Shown piece by piece: positions 32,370-41,637 of a DNA stretch of 64,000 nt. The stretch is from contig NZ_JAMQAW010000104.1 of assembly GCF_023701525.1 (NCBI RefSeq), positions 52,767 to 116,766 of the forward strand, in the 5' to 3' direction. The stretch comes from Streptomyces albipurpureus (lineage in GTDB: Bacteria; Actinomycetota; Actinomycetes; Streptomycetales; Streptomycetaceae). A program made the position numbers and the translations under genes. The stretch's first letter is position 1. Every line of letters begins with the position of its first letter. Under the pieces are notes generated by a model. It was not told the DNA's origin. It saw nothing but the letters and a program-made list of their open reading frames with translations, and did not search any database.

Positions 32370-33572
32370 ATGGCAGCACGACGGTGGGCGCGCACCGGCG
32401 CGGTGGGCACGGTCGCGGCGGCAATGGCCGCAACCGCCTTCACCACTCCGGCGCAGGCCGATTCTCCGGCCCCACGGCACACAGGACATCAAGCGACCCA
32501 GCGCGCCATGGATGAGCTGGTCGCCGCCGGTATCCCCGGCATCACCGCGGGCGCTCGGGACAAGAACGGCAGCTGGCAGAGCACTTCGGGCGTCGGCAAC
32601 CTCAAGACGGGCGCACCGCGCGGGGTCAATGACCGCTTCCGTATCGCCAGCATCACCAAGACGTTCGTCGCGACCGTGCTGCTCCAGATGGAGACCGAGG
32701 GCAGACTCAGCCTGGACGACAAGGTGGAACGCCATCTACCAGGAGTCGTCCGGGGCCATGGCAACGACGGCCGGAAGATCACCGTCCGACAGCTGCTGAA
32801 CCACACCAGCGGACTCTTCGACTATCTCGGCGACCCCGGCTACCAGAAGAAGTACGTCGAAGCCGAAGGCTTCCTCAAGCACCGCTACGACACGGTGACC
32901 CCGGATCTGGCCGTGCGAACCGCGCTCTCGCACCGGCCGAACTTCCAGCCGGGCGCCCGGCACAGCTACTCCAACACCAACTACGTACTCTCCGCGCTGA
33001 TCATCGAGGCCGTCGGCGGCAGGACCTACGAGGACGAGGTGCGGGGGCGCATCATCAGGCCCCTCGGGCTACGGGGCACGATCATGCCCGGCAGTACGTC
33101 GGACATGCCGAACCCGCACAGCAAGGCGTACTCCAAGCTGTCCGACGTGGCGGCGACCAAGATCTACGACGTCACCCGGCAGAACGCCTCGCAGTCGTGG
33201 GCGGACGGCGACATGATCTCCACCACGACGGACCTCAACCGATTCTTCAGCGCGCTGATGCGCGGCAGGCTGCTGCCCAAGAAGCAACTGGCCGCCATGA
33301 AGACCACGGTCCGTGACTCCGAGGACCCCACGACGGGATACGGCCTGGGTCTGTTGACCTTCACCACCAGCTGCGGCGTCAAGCTGTGGGGCCATAGCGG
33401 TGGCTGGCTCGGGTCGCTCTCCCACGCCCTGACGACGGAGGACGGCCGGCACACGCTCTCCTACAACCTCAACGGCGACTGGAACTGGTCCGCCTATATC
33501 GCCGAAGGCGAGTTCTGCGGCACCAAGGCCAAGCGCCTCACCTCCGCCAACGGGTCCGCGCCCAAGCGCTGA
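32370..33572 (+). CDS. Secreted serine hydrolase (class C beta-lactamase / DD-carboxypeptidase family)
   Basis: 400 residues with a Sec signal peptide (cleavage near AQADS). Active-site motifs of the S12 family: SITK (94-97, nucleophile Ser and Lys), YSN (Tyr general base) and HSGG. GGAG lies 6 nt before ATG 32370. Likely a D-alanyl-D-alanine carboxypeptidase or esterase acting outside the cell; resistance to beta-lactams is not implied. Confidence 0.9.
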   Translation: MAARRWARTGAVGTVAAAMAATAFTTPAQADSPAPRHTGHQATQRAMDELVAAGIPGITAGARDKNGSWQSTSGVGNLKTGAPRGVNDRFRIASITKTFVATVLLQMETEGRLSLDDKVERHLPGVVRGHGNDGRKITVRQLLNHTSGLFDYLGDPGYQKKYVEAEGFLKHRYDTVTPDLAVRTALSHRPNFQPGARHSYSNTNYVLSALIIEAVGGRTYEDEVRGRIIRPLGLRGTIMPGSTSDMPNPHSKAYSKLSDVAATKIYDVTRQNASQSWADGDMISTTTDLNRFFSALMRGRLLPKKQLAAMKTTVRDSEDPTTGYGLGLLTFTTSCGVKLWGHSGGWLGSLSHALTTEDGRHTLSYNLNGDWNWSAYIAEGEFCGTKAKRLTSANGSAPKR

Positions 33573-33662
33573 CCGGGCGCACCCCGGGGGACCGGCGCCG
33601 GACGGGCACCGCGGTAGCCGGCCGCTGCCGACGGCCCGAACCCAACGGGTTCCCAGCTCGGG

Positions 33663-33690
33663 GGGGCGGTCGCGAGAGCGCGACCGCCCC
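33663..33690. terminator. Terminator-like hairpin
   Basis: Perfect 12-bp stem GGGGCGGTCGCG-AGAG-CGCGACCGCCCC between the serine hydrolase and mshD. No U-run, as is common in streptomycetes. Confidence 0.65.
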
Positions 33691-33732
33691 GCCGCCCCTC
33701 AGTGCGCCTGGCCTGCGCCGTACCCTCTCCAC

Positions 33733-34659
33733 ATGAGGACTGACGCAGTGATCCCGGAGCCCGGCCGCCAAATCCACACCTATGACGAGCTGTCTCAGGA
33801 ACAGGCGGACGAGGTGTCCACCCTGCTCGCCGAGGCCGCGGCCGTCGATGGCACCCAGGCCGTCTCCGAGCAGGGGCGGCTTCAACTGCGCGGCGGAAAG
33901 CGCGAGGGCGTGCGTCATCTTCTGCTCACCGTCGGCGGCGAGCTGACGGGTTACGCCCAGCTGGAGGACACCGACCCCGTCGAGGCTCCGGCCGCCGAAC
34001 TCGTCGTGCACCCCTCGCTTCGGGGTCGTGGCCATGGCCGGGCCCTGGGCAACGCGCTGCTCGCCGCGTCGGGCAAGCGGCTGCGGGTGTGGGCACACGG
34101 AGGTAAGTCCGCCGCTCGGCATCTCGCACAGGTGCTCGGGCTGACCCTCTTCCGCGAGCTGCGTCAGATGCGCCGGCCCCTGACCTCAGCGTCCGAAATC
34201 TCCGAGCCGGTGTTCCCGCCGGGGGTCACGGTGCGCACCTTTGTCCCCGGGCAGGACGACGCCGCCTGGCTCGCGGTGAACGCGGCCGCCTTCGCCCACC
34301 ACCCCGAGCAGGGCTCGCTCACCCAGCGTGACCTGGACGACCGGATGAATGAGTCGTGGTTCGACCCGCAGGGCTTCTTCCTCGCCGAGCGCGACGGCCA
34401 GCTCGTCGGATTCCACTGGACCAAGGTCCATGCCGCCGAACAGCTCGGTGAGGTCTATGTCGTCGGCGTACGACCCGACGCCCAGGGCGGCGGCCTCGGC
34501 AAGGCGCTCACGGGAATCGGTCTGCGTCACCTCGCGGCCCAGCGGCTGCCCACGGCGATGCTGTACGTCGACGCGGACAACAAGGCCGCGGTGACGGTCT
34601 ACGAACGGCTGGGCTTCACCACGCACGAGGTGGACCTGATGTACCGCACGGAGTCCTGA
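33733..34659 (+). CDS. mshD: Mycothiol synthase
   Basis: A 308-residue protein of two tandem GNAT domains. The first contains AELVVHPSLRGRGHGRALG, the second GEVYVVGVRPDAQGGGLGKALT plus LYVDADNKAAVTVYERLGF. This arrangement is diagnostic of MshD, which acetylates Cys-GlcN-Ins in the last step of mycothiol synthesis. The start ATG 33733 is clear. Stand-alone gene. Confidence 0.95.
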   Translation: MRTDAVIPEPGRQIHTYDELSQEQADEVSTLLAEAAAVDGTQAVSEQGRLQLRGGKREGVRHLLLTVGGELTGYAQLEDTDPVEAPAAELVVHPSLRGRGHGRALGNALLAASGKRLRVWAHGGKSAARHLAQVLGLTLFRELRQMRRPLTSASEISEPVFPPGVTVRTFVPGQDDAAWLAVNAAAFAHHPEQGSLTQRDLDDRMNESWFDPQGFFLAERDGQLVGFHWTKVHAAEQLGEVYVVGVRPDAQGGGLGKALTGIGLRHLAAQRLPTAMLYVDADNKAAVTVYERLGFTTHEVDLMYRTES

Positions 34660-35084
34660 CCTGGGCTTCCCGCCCCCGTAACAGCGGCCCGAGCCGCTCG
34701 CCCAGCAGGTCTCCACCGGGGCACGGGTGCGGCATGGGCCGCTCCGGCCTGCCCACCCCATCGCCGCCGTGGGCCGGACAGCCGATCCAGCCCTTCGAGA
34801 AGATCCGTCTCGTCAGGCTGAGCCATCTCGTCAAGCCAGGGCCCCCGGATCGCCCGAAGGGCATCCGAGCGGCGTCCACGGCCCACCCGCAGGGCCCTCA
34901 CCAGGTCTCCCGCCGGCCACCCCGCCGTCATCTGGCATTCAGACTCGGCTGAGACCCTCGCCCCATGCAGCATGCTGTGCCCGACTCCGTACGCTCTGTC
35001 CCGTCACCGCCAGCCGGGAGAATCCACCCCATCTCGGCCCGCTCCGACGCGCCTACAGTGCACTTCACGCGGAAGAATGGGTTC
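34660..35084. other. Upstream region of ppk, 425 bp
   Basis: No gene seen. The 120 bp just before ppk contain an in-frame ATG (34965) without a Shine-Dalgarno. GTGCACTTCAC at 35059 vaguely resembles a PHO direct-repeat unit but is not convincing. Confidence 0.35.
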
Positions 35085-37316
35085 ATGAGTAAGCAGCCTG
35101 CCGATGCCTCGGTCCAGCACCCCCAGCCGTCCGTCGGTTCCATAGCCGCGCACCGACCCCACACAGTTGCGGCAACGGTCTCCGATCTGGAGCCCGATCT
35201 CGATGCGGACCTCGACACCTACGAAGAGGACGACCGCACCGGATCGGGGGACGCGCTGCCCCAGGGCAGGTTCCTGGATCGGGAGCGCAGTTGGCTGGCG
35301 TTCAACGAGCGGGTGCTGGAACTGGCCGAGGACCCGGCCACGCCCCTACTCGAACGGGCTAACTTCCTCGCCATCTTTGCGTCAAACCTCGACGAGTTCT
35401 TCATGGTCCGGGTCGCCGGGCTGAAGCGCCGTATCGCCACCGGTGTCGCCACCCGCTCCGCCTCCGGCCTCCAACCCCGTGAGGTGCTGGATCTGATCTG
35501 GACCCGCTCACGTGAGCTGATGGCCCGGCATGCCGCCACCTTCCAGCAGGATGTCTCCCCGGCCCTGGCCGACGAAGGCATCCACCTCATCCGCTGGCCC
35601 GATCTGACCGAGAAGGAGCAGGCCCGCCTGTTCACCCTCTTCCGGCACCAGATCTTCCCGGTGCTGACCCCGCTGGCGGTGGACCCGGCGCACCCGTTCC
35701 CGTACATCTCCGGGCTCTCGCTCAATCTCGCCGTCGTCGTGCGCAATCCGGTCAGCGGTCACCGGCACTTCGCCCGGGTGAAGGTCCCACCGCTGCTCTC
35801 CCGCTTCCTGGAGGCGTCCCCCCAGCGCTATGTGCCGCTGGAGGACGTCATCGCGGCCCATCTGGAGGAGCTGTTCCCGGGCATGGAGGTGCTGGCGCAC
35901 CATATGTTCCGGGTGACCAGGAACGAGGACCTGGAGGTCGAGGAGGACGACGCCGAGAACCTGCTCCAGGCGCTGGAGAAGGAGCTCATGCGGCGCCGCT
36001 TCGGACCTCCGGTGCGCCTTGAGGTCGAAGAGTCGATCGATCCTTACGTCCTTGACCTGCTGGTACGCGAGCTGAAGATCACGGACGCCGAGGTCTATCC
36101 GCTGCCGGGACCGCTCGATCTGACCGGGCTCTTCGGTATCGCCGCCCAGGACCGACCGGAGCTGAAGTACCAGAAGTTCATCGCGGGCACCCATCGGGAC
36201 CTCGCCGAGGTCGAATCGTCGTCGGCGCCGGACATATTCATGGCGCTGCGCGAGCGGGATGTGCTGCTGCACCACCCGTACGACAGCTTCTCCACCTCCG
36301 TACAGGCGTTCCTTGAGCAGGCCGCGGCGGATCCGGATGTGCTGGCGATCAAGCAGACGCTCTACCGGACCTCCGGCGACTCCCCCATAGTCGACGCCCT
36401 CATCGACGCGGCCGAATCCGGCAAGCAGGTCCTCGTTCTCGTGGAGATCAAGGCCCGCTTCGATGAGCAGGCCAACATCAAATGGGCGCGGAAGCTGGAG
36501 GAGTCGGGCTGCCATGTCGTGTACGGGCTGGTCGGGCTGAAGACGCACTGCAAGCTCTCGCTGGTCGTGCGCCAGGAGGGCGAGTTGCTGCGCCGCTACT
36601 CCCATGTCGGCACCGGCAACTACCACCCCAAGACCGCGCGACTCTACGAGGACCTGGGGCTGCTGACCGCCGATCCGCAGGTGGGGGCGGACCTCTCCGA
36701 CCTGTTCAACCGGCTCTCCGGGTACTCGCGGCGCGAGACCTACCGCCGGCTGCTGGTCGCCCCCAAGTCGCTTCGGGACGGACTGGTCTCACGGATAAAC
36801 AAGGAGGCCGCGCACCACCGTGCCGGCCGGCCGGCGTATGTCCGCATCAAGGTCAACTCCATGGTGGACGAGGCCATCATCGACGCCTGCTACCGAGCGT
36901 CGATGGCGGGCGTGCAGGTGGACATATGGGTACGGGGCATCTGCGCCATCCGGCCCGGGGTCATCGGCATGTCGGAGAACATCCGGGTGCGGTCCGTCCT
37001 CGGTCGGTTCCTGGAGCACTCCCGGCTCTTCGCCTTCGGCAACGGCGGCGAGCCCGAGGTGTGGCTGGGCAGCGCCGACATGATGCACCGCAACCTCGAC
37101 CGTCGGATCGAAGCGCTGGTACGGGTCACCGACCCGGCCCACCGGGCGGCCCTGACCCGATTCATGGAGAGCGGTATGTCCGACTCCGTCTCGTCCTGGC
37201 ATCTGGGGCCTGACGGCGAGTGGACCCGACACTCCACGGACGCGGAAGGGCAACCGCTCAAGCATGTCCAGGAGATGTTGATCGATGCGCGGAGGCGCAG
37301 GCGTGTCAAGAATTGA
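35085..37316 (+). CDS. ppk: Polyphosphate kinase 1
   Basis: 743 residues from ATG 35085 (MSKQPADASVQ), with GGAAGA 8 nt upstream. Domains in order: PPK N (FLDRERSWLAFNERVLELAED..TPLLERANFLAIFASNLDEFFMVRVAG), middle (FPYISGLSLNLAV), and two PLD-like C-terminal domains with the catalytic His in LVGLKTHCKLSLV, then RYSHVGTGNYHPKTARLYEDL, and the second His region NLDRRIEALVRV. It makes polyphosphate reversibly from ATP. Its location among pst, pit and 5'-nucleotidase genes fits phosphate homeostasis. The 32-residue acidic N-terminal extension (DLEPDLDADLDTYEEDD) is notable. Confidence 0.96.
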   Translation: MSKQPADASVQHPQPSVGSIAAHRPHTVAATVSDLEPDLDADLDTYEEDDRTGSGDALPQGRFLDRERSWLAFNERVLELAEDPATPLLERANFLAIFASNLDEFFMVRVAGLKRRIATGVATRSASGLQPREVLDLIWTRSRELMARHAATFQQDVSPALADEGIHLIRWPDLTEKEQARLFTLFRHQIFPVLTPLAVDPAHPFPYISGLSLNLAVVVRNPVSGHRHFARVKVPPLLSRFLEASPQRYVPLEDVIAAHLEELFPGMEVLAHHMFRVTRNEDLEVEEDDAENLLQALEKELMRRRFGPPVRLEVEESIDPYVLDLLVRELKITDAEVYPLPGPLDLTGLFGIAAQDRPELKYQKFIAGTHRDLAEVESSSAPDIFMALRERDVLLHHPYDSFSTSVQAFLEQAAADPDVLAIKQTLYRTSGDSPIVDALIDAAESGKQVLVLVEIKARFDEQANIKWARKLEESGCHVVYGLVGLKTHCKLSLVVRQEGELLRRYSHVGTGNYHPKTARLYEDLGLLTADPQVGADLSDLFNRLSGYSRRETYRRLLVAPKSLRDGLVSRINKEAAHHRAGRPAYVRIKVNSMVDEAIIDACYRASMAGVQVDIWVRGICAIRPGVIGMSENIRVRSVLGRFLEHSRLFAFGNGGEPEVWLGSADMMHRNLDRRIEALVRVTDPAHRAALTRFMESGMSDSVSSWHLGPDGEWTRHSTDAEGQPLKHVQEMLIDARRRRRVKN

Positions 37317-38535
37317 ATCGTCCCCGGCCCCCCGAACCCCGTCCGGGGACGGGACTTCCCCGGGGGGCCAACTGCTCGCCGCGTATCTCCACGCGCGCGC
37401 GGGGGACTTTCTGCGCGGGCTCAGGCTGTACGGGGAGCGCGGCGCCGAATCGGCGGGTGCGGCCGGTACGACGGGGGCCGCGCTGTCGCTGCGGATGGCG
37501 GCCCGGCGCATCAGCGCCACCCTGCACACCTTCCGTCCGCTGCTGGACGTGGCCTGGGCGGACGGGCTGAGGACGGAACTGGCCTGGGTCTCCGGCACGC
37601 TGGCACAGGAACATGCCTGTACGGCACGGCTGGAGCGGCTGTTGGAGGCGCTGGGGCGGCTGTCGGGCACCGGTGAGGCGGTTTCGGGAGCGGAGGCACA
37701 ACCGGAATCAGAATCAGAATCGGAATCGGTGCCGGGGCAGCGCGGGCAGTCGCGGAACAAGGCCACCGCAGGAGCCCTCGCCATAGGTGCCGCCCGCGCC
37801 GGGGCGTTGCTGGAGCGTCAGTTGAACCTCGCCAGGACGAGGGCGCACTCCACGACGCTCCAGGCACTGGGGTCCGCCCGGCTGCACGCGGTGGCCGACG
37901 GGGTCGCCCTGCTCGCCTCCGAACTACCGCTCAGCCCGGCTGCGAAGCCGCACCGCAACGGCAGCGCGGGCATCTTGGACGGGCTGGGCGGGCTGGATGT
38001 CCTGGAGGGGCAGGCGCTGCTGGCCGAGGAACGGCTGTGGAAGGCCGTTTCCTTGCTGCCGCTGGCCCGGGCCGGGCATCCCTACAACGCCGACGCGCTC
38101 GTCAACGGCCTTGCCACAGCATCTGCCGAGGAGGTCCAGGACACTCCTTGGCATCAGGTCCGTATCCTGCTGCGCCTGCACCGGTACGCCGGTGAGGTGC
38201 TTCAGCAACCAGCGGCCCAGGGGTTCGGTGGCATGGCCACCGAGGTTGAGCTGCGCCTCGACGGCAGGGATCCAAGGGCCGGTCTGGGGTTCGGCGGCAG
38301 GGATCCGGCGGCCTCGGCGGCCCTTCGGCGCGCGGGCCGGCTGCTTGATCGCCATCGCGACGCGGCCGAGGCAGCCGCCGCAGCGACCGCGGCTGCCCGA
38401 ACCCCGCGCATCGCCCCGGCGACCGCCTATGCGTTGGGGGTCCTCCACGCGGACCAGCGCCATGAGGTCGAGGCGGCCAGGTTCGCCTTCCATGAGGTCT
38501 GGCAGACGTCCTTCGCGGTGCAGGCGGGCCGATGA
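37303..38535 (+). CDS. CHAD-domain protein
   Basis: About 410 residues rich in Ala, Leu, Arg and His, with the helical CHAD pattern: an N-terminal RMAARRISATLHTFRPLLD helix and conserved basic residues in later helices (WHQVRILLRLHRYAGE). CHAD domains bind polyphosphate and often neighbour polyP enzymes, as here. GTG 37303 with GGAGG 7 nt upstream is preferred and overlaps the ppk stop by 14 bp; ATG 37285 is an alternative. An internal SESESESE run (about 37707-37730) is encoded by a GAATC[AG] microsatellite. Confidence 0.85.
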   Translation: MSRIESSPAPRTPSGDGTSPGGQLLAAYLHARAGDFLRGLRLYGERGAESAGAAGTTGAALSLRMAARRISATLHTFRPLLDVAWADGLRTELAWVSGTLAQEHACTARLERLLEALGRLSGTGEAVSGAEAQPESESESESVPGQRGQSRNKATAGALAIGAARAGALLERQLNLARTRAHSTTLQALGSARLHAVADGVALLASELPLSPAAKPHRNGSAGILDGLGGLDVLEGQALLAEERLWKAVSLLPLARAGHPYNADALVNGLATASAEEVQDTPWHQVRILLRLHRYAGEVLQQPAAQGFGGMATEVELRLDGRDPRAGLGFGGRDPAASAALRRAGRLLDRHRDAAEAAAAATAAARTPRIAPATAYALGVLHADQRHEVEAARFAFHEVWQTSFAVQAGR

Positions 38536-38858
38536 GTGATGCACCGGTACCGCAGGGGCCGGCGTGACCAAGGGCAGCCGGGTCAGCCCATGCCCCGGGC
38601 CTCACTCGCCGACGTTCCCTGTACGGACTGTGCTGGTGGGACTGCTGGACTGCGCTGTATGGACTGCTCCGCGTGGACTGCGCTGTATGGACTGCTCCGC
38701 GTGGACTGCTCCGCGTGGACTGCTCCGCACTGCGCGGACCGCTATGACCTGCGAGGTGCCGCACGGCCTGTTACGCCCCGCCACGGTCCGCCAGAAAGGA
38801 CCGCCGTAGACAAACCCCTCTCTCCACAGACTTCAACGACTCGGCGAGGAGCGGTCAG
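38536..38858 (+). other. Intergenic gap with tandem array
   Basis: Between the CHAD and NUDIX genes. Mostly occupied by the 14-bp repeat array; no gene seen. Confidence 0.5.
38625..38728. repeat. 14-bp tandem array with two alternating unit types
   Basis: Units all begin GGACTG: GGACTGCTCCGCGT (A) and GGACTGCGCTGTAT (B), ordered variant, 8-bp stub, B, A, B, A, A, A'(12 bp). The period is 14 bp, so it does not encode a repeated peptide. Confidence 0.85.
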
Positions 38859-39428
38859 ATGACCGATGGGATGAGTGCCCCCAGCCATGGATCGGGCGAC
38901 ATGGAGCCGCTGCTGGCCGCGGGGTGTGTGCTCTGGCGACGGACCCCGGGGGCCGGCGGCGAACGGCCGCCCGGCGAGGGGCTCACCGCCGAGGCGCTCA
39001 CCACCGAGGCGGCGAACGGAGTGGTTCCGTCGGCGGGTGGAAGCCCCGCGACCACCCTCCAGCCCCCGTCAGCGGATTCGCTGGCCGTCTGCCTCGTACA
39101 CCGCCCCAAGTACGACGACTGGTCGCACCCCAAGGGGAAGCTCAAGCGGAACGAAGACGCTCTGGCGGGAGCGCTGCGGGAGGTGCGCGAGGAGACCGGT
39201 TGTGACTGTGTGCCGGGGGCGGAGCTGCCCACCGTCCACTATCTGGTCGATGGGCGCCCCAAGGAGGTCCGTTACTGGGCGGCGGAAGCGGGGAAGGGCT
39301 CGTTCGAGGCGAGCGACGAGGTGGACCGGGTGGAATGGCTCGCCCCCGAGGCGGCGCGCGCCCGGCTGACCCAGGAGCGGGACCGGGAGTTGGTTGACGC
39401 CCTCCTGGACACCCTGCGCCGGTCCTGA
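38859..39428 (+). CDS. NUDIX hydrolase (MutT-like)
   Basis: A 189-residue protein with the NUDIX box GKLKRNEDALAGALREVREETG (Gx5Ex7REUxEExGU) at about residues 91-112. A variable 40-residue Pro/Ala/Thr insert lies between the first strand (LAAGCVLWRR) and LAVCLVHRPKYDDW. GAGGAG lies before ATG 38859. The family hydrolyses nucleoside diphosphate-linked compounds such as 8-oxo-dGTP, diadenosine polyphosphates or inositol pyrophosphates; near ppk/CHAD a polyphosphorylated substrate is plausible. Confidence 0.9.
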   Translation: MTDGMSAPSHGSGDMEPLLAAGCVLWRRTPGAGGERPPGEGLTAEALTTEAANGVVPSAGGSPATTLQPPSADSLAVCLVHRPKYDDWSHPKGKLKRNEDALAGALREVREETGCDCVPGAELPTVHYLVDGRPKEVRYWAAEAGKGSFEASDEVDRVEWLAPEAARARLTQERDRELVDALLDTLRRS

Positions 39429-39456
39429 CCAGCCGATCGAGGGGCAGCCGGCGGGG

Positions 39457-40053
39457 CTAGCGGGAAACGGTGGTCCCCCAGAGCCGGGCGAGCAGCGTGG
39501 TCAGGGCGTCGACGATCGACTCTTCGGAGGCTTCCGGGTGCTCCAGCGCCCAACGGTCCAGCGCGTCGAAGACCCCGCGGGTGGCGGTGGCGACCAGTTC
39601 GGCATCGGGCCCCGGGTCGATCACCTCGATCCGTACGCCGTTGGCGATGAGTCGCCCCATCCAGTCCCCCGCCGGCTCATCGCTCCGGCCGCCGTCGCGC
39701 CCCTGCCGCATCTCGGCGAGTACCGCCCGATCGTCCGGGTGCTCGCGCAGCTGCGCCCGGAGCCGACCGGTACCGGTCGTCAGCTGCTGCCACAGCTCGG
39801 CCGCGGTGCTCACCTCCCGCCAGGGCCCGAGTGCGGTGAGGGTGCGTTCCGCCGCGTCGTCGGCGACGGCGTCGAACAGATCGTCCTTGCCGTCGAAGTA
39901 GTGGTACGCGGACGTCTTGGAGATCTTGGCCTCGGCGATGATCCGGTTGAACGAGGCCGCTTCCTTGCCGTCCCGGGCGAAGTGGGCACGGGCGACGGCC
40001 AGGATGGCGGCCCGGGTTTCGGCCGGAAGCCGGTGGTATCGAGGCAGGGGCAT
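39457..40053 (-). CDS. TetR-family repressor
   Basis: A 198-residue regulator with the N-terminal TetR helix-turn-helix ETRAAILAVARAHFARDGKEAASFNRIIAEAKISKTSAYHYFDGKDDLFDAV. It is 7 bp downstream of a membrane-protein gene on the same strand, so the pair is one operon that it probably represses through the dyads around 40588-40619. Confidence 0.9.
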   Translation of the reverse strand: MPLPRYHRLPAETRAAILAVARAHFARDGKEAASFNRIIAEAKISKTSAYHYFDGKDDLFDAVADDAAERTLTALGPWREVSTAAELWQQLTTGTGRLRAQLREHPDDRAVLAEMRQGRDGGRSDEPAGDWMGRLIANGVRIEVIDPGPDAELVATATRGVFDALDRWALEHPEASEESIVDALTTLLARLWGTTVSR

Positions 40054-40060
40054 GGGTTCC

Positions 40061-40597
40061 CTAGGGGTGGTGGGCGGCGAGCGGGGCGGCCGGCCGCCGA
40101 TCGGCGAGCCGTCGATTGAACCGGACCGTCATGATCCAGTGTGCCGCCCACAACACCAGGGCGACCGCACCCCCCAGATAGCCGGCTGCTCCCGGGAAGA
40201 GGGAGAGGATCTGCGCGGCGCACCAGCCGTATCCGACGGTCGCCCAGCGCCGGACGACCGGGGTGGGGATGACGGGGTCGGCGGTGAGCGAGGCCGCGAT
40301 GCTGCGGACGATGAAGAAGTCCTCGGTGAAGTTGTAGGGGATCGCGAACATCCACCACACCGAGGCGGGAGCCGCGGTTCTGGCCGTGGACGGCAGCAGG
40401 GTCAGGGTCCGTTGGAGGGCCCGGCAGTAGAGCGCGACGAGCCCGAAGAAGATGGCGACGGCGATCAGCGCGCCGGGCATCCCCTGACTCTCCACCTCGC
40501 CGAGGATGCCGCGCCCCCACTCGGGCGCCCAGAGCGGATACATCAGCGGGACCAGGACGAGAAGTGTTCCGATGACCTTCAGAATGATAGTACGCAC
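40061..40597 (-). CDS. Four-TM membrane protein, probable TetR target
   Basis: A 178-residue protein with about four hydrophobic segments: residues 4-22, 43-60, 118-140 and 143-160. It contains VWWMFAIPYNFTEDFFIVRSIA. I do not recognise the family. It is first in a two-gene operon with a TetR regulator, with operator-like dyads overlapping its start. An exporter-like or membrane-stress role is possible but unsupported. Confidence 0.75.
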   Translation of the reverse strand: MRTIILKVIGTLLVLVPLMYPLWAPEWGRGILGEVESQGMPGALIAVAIFFGLVALYCRALQRTLTLLPSTARTAAPASVWWMFAIPYNFTEDFFIVRSIAASLTADPVIPTPVVRRWATVGYGWCAAQILSLFPGAAGYLGGAVALVLWAAHWIMTVRFNRRLADRRPAAPLAAHHP

Positions 40598-40619
40598 AGA
40601 AAGAGCGTACTACCAGTAC
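40588..40619. promoter_or_regulatory. Overlapping dyads at the start of the membrane protein/tetR operon
   Basis: TAGTACGC-N9-GCGTACTA (40588-40595/40605-40612) and, sharing its right arm, GTACT-ACC-AGTAC (40607-40619). Both lie across and just upstream of the start codon at 40597. Likely TetR operator for autoregulation. Confidence 0.65.
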
Positions 40620-41465
40620 ACCCCAGTGGTTTAGCGCTGTTGGAGTGATCACCCGGGTGGGTATTACCGGCGATTCACCGCCGGGCTCGCGCTACTTTGC
40701 GCAAGGGACTCGATCACCCGGCCCAGGACGCTGCTCGCGCCCTGGGCCGAGGGCGGTCCGAGATGACGACCACGGGGCGCCGACAGCGCCCTTCGGCCGG
40801 GGGAAGAGCACCAGGGGAAGGTGACACGGGTTGGGCAAGGGGCGGGTGCGGCACCCTCCGTACGGCACCCATGTACGGCACCGGCGTACGGGATCTACAT
40901 CGACATCGACATCGACATCGACGGGGCATCGGGCATACGAGCGGGCCCGCCAGCGAGCGGTGCGCCAACACGCGAGCGACAACGGACCCCCCGCCGAGAA
41001 CGGCCCGGCGGTCACAGCGCCGGTGAACACGGCCTCAGGCCAGAACGCGGACCAGACGCCAGATCGGGCGGCGGGTCGGGCGGCGGGTCGGGAAGCACTC
41101 GGCCGGAGGTCAGATGCAGGTCCTCCCCCACCACGAAAACGGATTCGCGGCCGGGAACGGGAGCCGTCGGGAGCGGCGGTGATCGCGATCCGCTCCTGGG
41201 CAGCGACCATCCGGCAGATGTGGATCACCCCGCCAGCAGCGGACATCGGTCATCGCCCGCGGCAGGACACCGACCACCCTCCGGTGACAGCACCGCCCAG
41301 CGACACCGCCCGTTCGGGCGGACTGCCCAGCCACCAGCCGCCCAGCGGCGCCCCGTCACCCTCCGCCCCAACGCGCCTGGTCACCGCGGTGATACCCAAG
41401 CGCCCGGCCCCCTCGTAACGCTGCTGACCCGCCCCCGGGAGCCCGGGCACCGAGCCGCCCGACAC
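40620..41465. other. Long intergenic region before pstS, about 850 bp
   Basis: No gene recognised on either strand. Low-complexity segments include three TACGGCACC-like copies (about 40860-40885), the hexamer array, and GGGCGGCGGGTCGGGCGGC stretches (41070-41095). It ends at the PHO box. Confidence 0.45.
40897..40922. repeat. Hexanucleotide array ACATCG x4
   Basis: Four perfect ACATCG units plus AC. Noncoding position. Confidence 0.8.
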
Positions 41466-41509
41466 GGTTCACCTCCTGTTCACTCACCCCCATGAGCAGC
41501 TTCACCTGA
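41466..41509 (+). promoter_or_regulatory. PHO box (PhoP-binding direct repeats) of pstS
   Basis: Four contiguous 11-bp units: GGTTCACCTCC, TGTTCACTCAC, a degenerate CCCCATGAGCA, then GCTTCACCTGA. Three match the streptomycete PhoP direct-repeat unit G(G/T)TTCACC. TAATTT follows at 41516-41521 as a possible -10. Confidence 0.85.
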
Positions 41510-41637
41510 TCTGCCTAATTTCGGACTTACGCGGTATCCGGCACTCAGCCGGCTCCCCACCACCCCCGACATCTGCCGCCAGGCGAGCACCCGACAACGG
41601 TCGGCGTCCCGGCGGTCTCTGGAAGGAACACCCGAAA

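Noticed and set aside
35040..35084. Possible PHO box before ppk
   Set aside because: Only one loose GTGCACTTCAC-like unit; no second 11-bp repeat in register.
35508..36626. 372-codon minus-strand frame
   Set aside because: Antisense to ppk.
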